Below, piece by piece: positions 7,724 to 13,361 of a stretch of 15,080 nt of DNA. Positions within the stretch are counted from its first letter, which is position 1. The number at the start of each line of letters is the position of its first letter. Both the position numbers and the translations under genes were made by a program. Location of the stretch: assembly GCA_030638185.1 (NCBI GenBank), contig DAOWFD010000378.1, positions 1-15,080 of the forward strand, read 5' to 3'. Source of the DNA: Candidatus Aegiribacteria sp. (GTDB lineage: Bacteria > Fermentibacterota > Fermentibacteria > Fermentibacterales > JCC-6). The notes below the pieces were generated by a model. That model saw only the letters and a list, made by a program, of their open reading frames with translations, did no database searches and had not been told where the DNA came from.

Positions 7724-7793
7724 AGAACGGATGGAGTCAACTGCCCTTTCCTTTCCGGTGAGTTTCCATTATCTCCATACAGGTGTAAAAGAA
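7717..7793. repeat. Two copies of GTGTAAAAGAA in the divergent spacer
   Basis: GTGTAAAAGAA occurs at 7717-7727 and again at 7783-7793, in direct orientation with starts 66 bp apart, inside the 159-nt spacer between the operon and rtcB. The first copy contains the -35 box of the minus-strand promoter. An operator function is possible, but two 11-mers could also be chance. Confidence 0.4.
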
Positions 7794-7828
7794 TAGCTTC
7801 AGTAATAATAGTACTTCCGGAGGCAGCT

Positions 7829-9025
7829 GTGGAGTGGACAGATTCCGATTCCGGCAGAATACCGATTCTGTCATGGTGCCGAGATGTTGAGAAGACTGCC
7901 ACTATACAGGCTGTGAATCTCTCCCGGCACAGTCAGATGTTTCACCACGTGGCGATAATGGCCGACTGTCACCCGGGGTACGGTATGCCGATTGGAGGCG
8001 TCATTGCCTGCGGGAAGGCCATCATACCCTACGCGGTCGGGGTTGACATAGGCTGCGGCATAGTGGCTGTCCGTACCGATACATCAGCTTTCAGCATCAG
8101 CAAAGCTGACCTCAGGAGTATCGTGGATAAAGCGGGGAGGTACATTCCAACGGGAGAGGGCCACTCCCATCGGTCTCCTCAGAAATGGGAACAATTTAAC
8201 AGACTCCCCACCTGGCTGGACAAAAGGGGTAGAGATCTTGCCGATAAAAGCCTTGGAACCCTTGGAGGCGGAAATCATTTCATGGAAGTGCAGCAAGGTG
8301 ACGATGGTTTTATCTGGCTAATGATACACTCAGGATCAAGGAACACCGGATACCGGATAGCCAATCATCATCACAAGGTTGCACTGAAGCACTGCAGGAA
8401 CCATGGAGAAGTGCTGCCGACGCAGGACCTTTCCTTCCTCCCCATCGACTCTTCCGAGGGGAGGGCTTACGTAAGGGACATGAAATTCGCCCTGGACTAC
8501 GCCCTGGAGAACAGGAAAAGACTTATGGAATCTTTCAAAGAGATCTATGCGGGAGTAATAACCGTCGCCCGGTTCTGCGATGAGGTCAACATCCATCATA
8601 ATTATGCAGCTCTGGAAAACCACTTCGGCAGAGATGTATGGGTGCACCGAAAGGGCGCTACCTCCGCGAAGAAGGGCGAAAAGGGTATCATCCCGGGCAG
8701 CATGGGAACACATTCCTACATTGTGCAGGGATTGGGCAATCCTGATTCATTCTGCAGTTGCTCCCACGGGGCAGGCAGAGTAATGGGAAGACGGGAAGCT
8801 TCCCGGAGACTTACGTTAGACCGCTGTGACGCCTCAATGAAAGATGTGGTCTTCAGCGGCTGGAAGAAGTACGGCGGTTTCGGAAAAAGAAAAAAGGGAG
8901 CTCCCCTGCTGGACCTCAGTGAAGCTCCGGACGCCTACAAGAACATAGAAGAAGTTATGGAAGCACAACTGGACCTGGTAAAACCGCTTGTCAGGCTCAA
9001 ACCCCGTGGAGTTGTAAAGGGATAG
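7829..9025 (+). CDS. rtcB: RtcB family RNA-splicing ligase
   Basis: 398 aa from GTG. Joins RNA 2',3'-cyclic-phosphate or 3'-phosphate ends to 5'-OH ends with GTP and Mn(II), in tRNA splicing or RNA repair. Visible motifs: DCHPGYGMPIGGV (46-58); GVDIGCG giving metal ligands D73 and C76; GGGNHF with H150; IHSGSR with H167; HHN (256-258), whose second His is the likely ligand; RKGATSA (274-280); and SHGAGR with H313, the histidine that becomes guanylylated in characterised RtcB. The start was chosen at GTG 7829 because GGAGG sits 5 nt before it and RtcB proteins normally begin just ahead of ILSWC. An in-frame ATG at 7715 would add 38 residues unlike the family and run into the promoter region. 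Length is typical of the short bacterial form. No RtcA or archease gene is visible nearby. Confidence 0.95.
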   Translation: MEWTDSDSGRIPILSWCRDVEKTATIQAVNLSRHSQMFHHVAIMADCHPGYGMPIGGVIACGKAIIPYAVGVDIGCGIVAVRTDTSAFSISKADLRSIVDKAGRYIPTGEGHSHRSPQKWEQFNRLPTWLDKRGRDLADKSLGTLGGGNHFMEVQQGDDGFIWLMIHSGSRNTGYRIANHHHKVALKHCRNHGEVLPTQDLSFLPIDSSEGRAYVRDMKFALDYALENRKRLMESFKEIYAGVITVARFCDEVNIHHNYAALENHFGRDVWVHRKGATSAKKGEKGIIPGSMGTHSYIVQGLGNPDSFCSCSHGAGRVMGRREASRRLTLDRCDASMKDVVFSGWKKYGGFGKRKKGAPLLDLSEAPDAYKNIEEVMEAQLDLVKPLVRLKPRGVVKG

Positions 9026-9077
9026 ATTTGTAGATTTGGGGTCGAATCTTAAAGGCAGCACACTGAAGGGAGATGAT

Positions 9078-9581
9078 ATGCTTAAGGAGATCAGGCAGAG
9101 GAGAAGCATAAGAAAATACGAGAACAGGCCCATACCTGATAACATCCTCGAATCCCTTCTCAGATCGGCTATGCAGGCCCCGTCGGCCAGAAATATGCAA
9201 CCTTGGGAATTCGTTGTAGTTAAAGATAGGGATATCCTGAGGAGAATTCCAGACTATCACCCATATTCATCGATGGTGCCCGGTGCCGGGGCAGCCATCC
9301 TGGTGTGTGGCAACGCGGAGCTTCAAGACGAACCTGGATACATAATCCAGGACTGTTCAGCTGCAGTCCAGAATCTTCTTCTTGAAGCGGTAAACCAGGG
9401 ACTGGGAGCCGTATGGCTTGGAATTTTCCCCAGGAAGGAACGGATGGAAGGTATGACTGAACTTTTCAGCCTTCCGGGTAATATTATCCCTGTAGCTCTG
9501 GTTTCTGTGGGTTACCCGGCGGAGAAGCCAGGTATTGAGGACAGATTCGCACCGGAAAAAGTGCATTACAACAGGTGGTGA
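9078..9581 (+). CDS. Nitroreductase-family FMN oxidoreductase
   Basis: 167 aa. Small single-domain nitroreductase fold. RRSIRKY (8-14) and PSARNMQPWEFVVV (35-48) are the usual FMN-phosphate and isoalloxazine contacts. GLGAVWLGIFP (108-118) and the final VHYNRW are characteristic of the small bacterial/clostridial-type members. The family reduces nitro compounds, quinones or flavins with NAD(P)H as dimers; the true substrate cannot be read from sequence. The ATG at 9078 has GGGAG 5-6 nt upstream. An in-frame upstream ATG at 9036 would add 14 residues without a good SD. It lies 52 nt after rtcB on the same strand, so co-transcription is likely, though no functional link to RNA repair is evident. 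Confidence 0.92.
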   Translation: MLKEIRQRRSIRKYENRPIPDNILESLLRSAMQAPSARNMQPWEFVVVKDRDILRRIPDYHPYSSMVPGAGAAILVCGNAELQDEPGYIIQDCSAAVQNLLLEAVNQGLGAVWLGIFPRKERMEGMTELFSLPGNIIPVALVSVGYPAEKPGIEDRFAPEKVHYNRW

Positions 9582-9586
9582 AATAT

Positions 9587-9626
9587 CCTGTCCATATTTA
9601 ACTGCAGATCATGATAAACGGACAGG
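9587..9626. terminator. Possible bidirectional terminator between convergent genes
   Basis: CCTGTCC (9587-9593) pairs perfectly with GGACAGG (9620-9626) across a 26-nt loop, between the converging stops of the nitroreductase and the 288-aa gene. A pyrimidine-rich tract (TTCTCATTCTTACTCC) follows on the plus strand. The long loop and interrupted T-run make it a weak candidate. Confidence 0.35.
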
Positions 9627-9635
9627 TTCTCATTC

Positions 9636-10502
9636 TTACTCCTTCCCCTCAAGTATGTTCGCAGTGTTATCGAAGACAGCTTCTACGGCGAAACCGTTAT
9701 ACCTGAATATACCCGCATAATCACGGAGTATGCCGGCAAGTTCATCCGCTTCAATGTATTCGGCATAATCACTTCTAAGGAAAGCCTCCTGTGAATCAAA
9801 GGAAATGAACCAGGTATCATCGTACTGGATAATATCGAAGGCGTAAACAGCATCATCATAATAACCAAGGGCTTCCTCCTTAGGGGCATCCATTGAGGCT
9901 GAGTGAGCAGCCCTCAGAAATCGGCAGCTGAGTTCACTTGCGTCGTAGTACGACCAGCCATAGAACATTATTCTTATACTGTCCGCAGCCTGCCGGATCT
10001 CACCGATTTCAAGAAGGGAATCCGCAGACGCCAGAAGGTCAGCGGACCAGTCGCTTATCCAGGATTCGACTGGAATGAGAATCTGTTCATCTCTATCCCA
10101 GGCATAGGACATATTGCACGTTGTGGTCCTGCAGGGATACTCGGATGAAAGAATTATCAGACTGTCTTCACTTCTGAAAGAAGCAAAAGCCTTGGCTGGA
10201 TTTAGAAACATATCAAACGATACAGTACCAAAGCAAAGAGTATCCCGACCATAGCCTATAACCGCAAGTTCTGAACCATCAATAAGATGATCGCCAAGAA
10301 TCAGTAAATCCAGATTGTCTATTCCATCCGGAAGCATTTCGTACGGAATTCCAAGTACACTGAAAAGTACCGGTCCATCACTTCTTTCCTCCCATTCATC
10401 AATATACGCGGCGAAATCATCAGAACAGGCAGGCTGGGAAAAGAACAGAGAAACAATTGCAGCAAGAAAGACCGAAGCTCGCAGCCGAAAGGAACATATC
10501 AT
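9636..10502 (-). CDS. Secreted or envelope protein of unknown function (288 aa)
   Basis: I do not recognise the family. The start was placed at the ATG at 10502, with GAAGGGAG 5 nt upstream; an upstream in-frame ATG would put 19 extra residues ahead of the signal peptide and overlap the promoter. Residues 1-27 are a Sec signal (basic n-region SFRLR, hydrophobic core VFLAAIVSLFF, then QPACSDD). The Cys follows Q-P-A and is a poor lipobox, so simple cleavage is more likely. The mature chain is acidic and mixed alpha/beta. Residues 155-230 look helical (LLASADSLLEIGEIRQAADSIRIMF), reminiscent of a single TPR-like pair. Four cysteines (C99, C127, C133 and C197 by rough count) could form disulfides outside the cytoplasm. 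It is a single-gene unit with its own strong promoter. Confidence 0.8.
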   Translation of the reverse strand: MICSFRLRASVFLAAIVSLFFSQPACSDDFAAYIDEWEERSDGPVLFSVLGIPYEMLPDGIDNLDLLILGDHLIDGSELAVIGYGRDTLCFGTVSFDMFLNPAKAFASFRSEDSLIILSSEYPCRTTTCNMSYAWDRDEQILIPVESWISDWSADLLASADSLLEIGEIRQAADSIRIMFYGWSYYDASELSCRFLRAAHSASMDAPKEEALGYYDDAVYAFDIIQYDDTWFISFDSQEAFLRSDYAEYIEADELAGILRDYAGIFRYNGFAVEAVFDNTANILEGKE

Positions 10503-10530
10503 GCTATCTCCCTTCAATAATCGCAGTAGA

Positions 10531-10559
10531 ATAATAGTGAAAGATCCGTCAGCTCTCAA
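10531..10559 (-). promoter_or_regulatory. Strong sigma-70-like promoter of the 288-aa secreted protein
   Basis: On the minus strand TTGAGA (10554-10559) is followed by exactly 17 nt and TATTAT (10531-10536); both hexamers match consensus at 5 of 6 positions. The expected start is about 20 nt ahead of the ATG at 10502, which fits the position of the SD. Confidence 0.6.
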
Positions 10560-10636
10560 GGATAGCAGCGGTATTGTCAGTTCAGGTAGGAAATATCATC
10601 GGATAGGAGATATCTCGAGCGGTTCCTTTTTCAGTA

Positions 10637-10666
10637 TTGACATGCAAGTCCATTAGTGAATAGATT
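10637..10666 (+). promoter_or_regulatory. Promoter of the 213-aa secreted protein
   Basis: A perfect -35 box TTGACA (10637-10642) is followed after 18 nt by TAGATT (10661-10666, 4 of 6). A second -10-like TATGAT/GATAAT lies at 10676-10684 without a good -35 partner. The leader to the ATG at 10722 would be about 50 nt. The back-to-back arrangement with the minus-strand promoter leaves about 77 nt between the two -35 boxes. Confidence 0.45.
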
Positions 10667-10721
10667 TAATGTAAGTATGATAATAGTGGATTGGGCTAAT
10701 TGAAAATGGAAAGGGGAACAA

Positions 10722-11363
10722 ATGAAAAAGGTACTTTTTGTTCTTGTTCTCGCGGCAGCGTTCGCTTTTGCGATAGAGAGTTGTCCTGTTGAAGATCCGT
10801 TGCCGGGTACATCTGGAACCGACGCTGTCCTACAGTACGATGATGGAACCGCTGCCTGGATCTGGTCAGGTTTACTTCACATAGGACCATGGTTCGATGT
10901 TACTGATTTCGATGCTGCTGCAGTTGGATTTGACTGCAATTACACAGAATGGTGGTTTTACCATCATGCTACCTATCCCTGGGATACAGATCTGATTAGC
11001 GGAGAACTCTGGACTGGCGATGCTGTCACCTGGCCTGTTACAAACCTCACCGCAGACACTTTCACCGCACTCCACTACGCACCTGCATACGTTCTCTACT
11101 CTCCTGCCGTATCAACGGGAACCGATTTCTGGATGATTGCAAACACTACAATTCATTCAACACTAGGGCGACCTTCCGCACTTTACGATGGAACTACCAA
11201 CTTCACAGGAGTACCCCACACTTTCTACAGCCAGGACTGGGTTCTCTGGAATACTGTTAATTCGGGAGGAATCGATATTGATGTTTTCTTCAGAGTCGAG
11301 GGTCTAATCTCTACAGCTCTGGAAAGATCAAGCTGGGCAGCGATCAAGGGTCTGTTCAGATAA
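10722..11363 (+). CDS. Small secreted protein of unknown function with aromatic beta-rich body and conserved-looking tail
   Basis: 213 aa; family not recognised. Residues 1-18 are a textbook Sec signal (MKKVLFVLVLAAAFAFA). The mature chain is rich in Trp, Tyr, Phe, Thr and Asp and predicted mostly beta. It begins with ES-C-PVEDP and LQYDDGTAAWIW, a start seen in carbohydrate-binding-like or extracellular beta-sandwich proteins. It ends ALERSSWAAIKGLFR. This amphipathic, basic C-terminus after the beta domain (W-x2-I-K-x-L-F-R) could be an anchoring or sorting tail of the kind found in candidate-phylum secreted proteins; that is an inference. AAGGGGA precedes the ATG by about 5 nt. It stands alone, with its own promoter and a terminator-like hairpin directly behind it, suggesting a separately and perhaps strongly expressed product. 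Confidence 0.85.
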   Translation: MKKVLFVLVLAAAFAFAIESCPVEDPLPGTSGTDAVLQYDDGTAAWIWSGLLHIGPWFDVTDFDAAAVGFDCNYTEWWFYHHATYPWDTDLISGELWTGDAVTWPVTNLTADTFTALHYAPAYVLYSPAVSTGTDFWMIANTTIHSTLGRPSALYDGTTNFTGVPHTFYSQDWVLWNTVNSGGIDIDVFFRVEGLISTALERSSWAAIKGLFR

Positions 11364-11391
11364 GTCTTTTCTGACAGATTGCAGTATCTTT

Positions 11392-11430
11392 GGCGGCGGG
11401 TTAACCCGCCGCCTCTTGAGTTTGACCTTT
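11392..11430 (+). terminator. GC-rich hairpin terminator after the 213-aa gene
   Basis: A perfect 22-bp palindrome at 11392-11413: arm GGCGGCGGG, loop TTAA, arm CCCGCCGCC. It starts 29 nt after the stop codon and is followed by a T-rich but interrupted stretch (TCTTGAGTTTGACCTTT). It would form a very stable 9-bp stem. The lack of a clean T-run means Rho-independent function is likely but not certain. Because the palindrome is symmetric, it could act in both directions. Confidence 0.7.
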
Positions 11431-11936
11431 GACTGGACATTCATTGATCTCATTCCATTAATATTATGCACTTGCGCTTGTATGAATAGTTCTGTACTAC
11501 TGTGGATACCAGTTACTCTACCAGATTACATACAGAAAGAGGAAGAACGGGATTCCCGACAAAAGTACAGCTTATCAAGCGTAAAGCCAGATCCCGCTCC
11601 TCACGGGTAAACCAGGAGGAATGAAGGAGATAAATACTCATTAGATCGGGATCCGAGTCCGGTAAACCTCCCGGTGCGATTTAAGCGGTTCTCGAGATGT
11701 TCGACATGATGCAGAGATCAATTGTAGAGACAAAGATAATATTCAGCGACCTGATATTTATTTAAAGCCTGATATCCGGAATATCGGCATTCTTGAGTTT
11801 CACAGGATTGATGAGATTTACTCAAGTACCGGCTTCCTGCAGGGAACTGGAAGAGAGACTGAAATAGTATTATCCGGAAATACCGTTATCTCCGTAACAA
11901 TATTATACTCTCTACAGTTCATGGAGGTGTAGTAAG
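11416..11936. other. 521-nt spacer ahead of the xanthine dehydrogenase genes, no convincing gene
   Basis: Several short frames exist, but none has both a good SD and protein-like composition. There are two SD-like sites without a usable ORF behind them (AGGAGGA at 11614-11620, one base before an ATG that opens only a 7-codon frame, and AAGGAG just after). There is a 22-codon frame starting near 11697. The last 80 nt are AT-rich, with TATACT at 11904-11909 as a possible -10 but no matching -35. The stretch could be a long leader, a regulatory region or the remains of a decayed gene; I cannot decide. Confidence 0.5.
11773..11879. repeat. Repeated TATCCGGAA upstream of xdhA
   Basis: TATCCGGAA occurs at 11773-11781 and 11871-11879, starts 98 bp apart. 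The first copy is inside an imperfect dyad GATAT-CCGGA-ATATC (11771-11785). The second lies 58 nt before the xdhA start. It might be a regulator site for the molybdenum hydroxylase genes. Evidence is weak. Confidence 0.3.
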
Positions 11937-13361
11937 ATGATATCTTTCATTCTAAATGATCGTGTGTATACTACCGGGCTTCCACCCGGAGCGGTTACCC
12001 TTGATCTGATTCGGAATGAAGCGGGGTTGACAGGAACCCGAGAAGGCTGCAGAGAAGGTGACTGCGGCGCCTGTACTGTACTCCTGGGAGTACCACAGCA
12101 GCAGGGCGTAAAATACATTGCGGTGAACTCCTGCATTCTTCCTGCGGGAGAACTCCAGGGCAGGCATCTTGTAACGATCGAAGGGATTAATCCGGAAGAA
12201 GGACTTTCCCCTCTTCAACAGATTTTCGTGGAGGAAGGTGCCTCCCAGTGCGGCTTCTGTACACCCGGCCTTATCATGTCCCTTACAGGTTATCTTCTGG
12301 GAACAGTCGATCCTGACGATATCGGAGCGACGGGCTCTCTCGCAGGGAACATCTGTAGATGTACAGGTTACGTATCCATAAAGAAAGCCGCGGAAACAGT
12401 ATCCGGAAGAATCGGGCATTCTCCTGCCGAATGCTGCTCTTCAAGGGAACATCTTGAATGGCTTGTAGAAAAAGAGATACTGCCCTCTTATTTCCTCGGG
12501 ATTGCAGCAATGCTTCAGGCCATGGATGCCACCGACGGATTCGATGCGAATGTTTCAGGACATGCCGTAACGGTAGCCGGTGGAACCGATCTCTTCGCCG
12601 TCGAAGCTGAAGAACTCAGGAATGCCGGGCTGAGATTTCTCTCCCGGGAAACGGGAATCAACGGAATAAACGTCCTGGAGAACAAAATTCTTATCGGAGC
12701 CGGGGCAACCGTACGGGATATCATCGATTCAGGGATATTCAGTAACCTGGGTAATTTCGAGCAATCCCTTGAACTTGTCGCCTCTGTCCAGGTCCGTAAC
12801 AGGGCCACGGTGGGGGGTAACATCGTAAATGCATCTCCTATAGGTGATCTCACGATTATCTTCCTTGCCCTGGATGCGAAGCTGAGAATAACCAGGGGTT
12901 CCGATTACAGGGAAGTACAGCTGAAGGATTTTCTCCGGGGGTATAAAGTACTTGACCTCTCTCCCGGTGAATTGCTTGAAAGCCTCGAGTACGCCGTACT
13001 CGATTCAGCGACCTGTATTAATTTCGAAAAAGTCGCTATGAGGAAACATCTTGATATAGCCTCCGTTAATACAGCTGCCGCGTTCACCGTGAGAGGTGGT
13101 AGAATAGAAAAGGCTGATATCTCCGCGGGAGGTGTTGCGCCGATTCCCCTCTATCTGGAAAGAACTTCAGCTGTTTTGAGTGGCATGAAGGTTTCCACGG
13201 ATACAGCTTCCCTCGCTGCCCGGACTGCCCGCAGCGAAGTAACCCCGATCGATGATGTACGAGGTTCAGCTGAGTATAAGAAGCTGCTTCTGGGAAAACT
13301 CATAGCAGCCCATTTTGTTGAACTTTTCCCGCAATGGATCAATGTGGAGGAACTGCTGTGA
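11937..13361 (+). CDS. xdhA: Xanthine dehydrogenase-type small subunit, [2Fe-2S] plus FAD domains
   Basis: 474 aa. Carries electrons from the molybdenum site to FAD and NAD+ (or another acceptor) in purine or related hydroxylation. Residues 1-75 form the plant-type ferredoxin domain with C38, C43, C46 (GCREGDCGACTV) and C66. Residues 80-155 are the second [2Fe-2S] domain with C105, C108 (QCGFCTPG) and C140, C142 (GNICRCTGY). Residues about 175-350 are the FAD-binding domain, with VAGGTDLF (213-220) and ATVGGNIVNASPIGDL (290-305). Residues 360-470 form the CO dehydrogenase flavoprotein C-terminal-like domain. Domain order and length match bacterial XdhA rather than the three-gene CoxSML layout. 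GGAGGTG lies 7 nt before the ATG. Its TGA overlaps the GTG start of the large subunit. Substrate could be xanthine, hypoxanthine or another heterocycle. Confidence 0.93.
   Translation: MISFILNDRVYTTGLPPGAVTLDLIRNEAGLTGTREGCREGDCGACTVLLGVPQQQGVKYIAVNSCILPAGELQGRHLVTIEGINPEEGLSPLQQIFVEEGASQCGFCTPGLIMSLTGYLLGTVDPDDIGATGSLAGNICRCTGYVSIKKAAETVSGRIGHSPAECCSSREHLEWLVEKEILPSYFLGIAAMLQAMDATDGFDANVSGHAVTVAGGTDLFAVEAEELRNAGLRFLSRETGINGINVLENKILIGAGATVRDIIDSGIFSNLGNFEQSLELVASVQVRNRATVGGNIVNASPIGDLTIIFLALDAKLRITRGSDYREVQLKDFLRGYKVLDLSPGELLESLEYAVLDSATCINFEKVAMRKHLDIASVNTAAAFTVRGGRIEKADISAGGVAPIPLYLERTSAVLSGMKVSTDTASLAARTARSEVTPIDDVRGSAEYKKLLLGKLIAAHFVELFPQWINVEELL

Noticed and set aside
7715..7828. N-terminal extension of rtcB from the first ATG
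   Set aside because: No SD, residues unlike the RtcB family, and it overlaps the promoter of the divergent operon, whereas GTG 7829 has GGAGG at ideal spacing.
10676..10684. TATGATAAT as main -10 box of the 213-aa gene
   Set aside because: No acceptable -35 hexamer at 16-18 nt upstream; the TTGACA at 10637 pairs better with TAGATT at 10661.
11416..11610. 64-codon plus-strand frame after the hairpin
   Set aside because: Starts with TTG, has no SD, composition is unlike a protein (cysteine clusters and stop-rich surroundings), and it begins inside the terminator's tail.
11640..11690. Possible molybdenum-cofactor riboswitch core (CCTCCCGG-like segment)
   Set aside because: Only a short pyrimidine/GC motif fits; I could not lay out the paired stems of the known Moco RNA by eye, so it is not claimed.
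11697..11765. 22-codon frame beginning MFDMMQRSIVETK
   Set aside because: No SD before the ATG and too short to judge; it could be a gene remnant but nothing supports translation.
11952..12419. 155-codon minus-strand frame
   Set aside because: Antisense to the two iron-sulfur domains of xdhA, where the plus strand shows all eight cluster cysteines.
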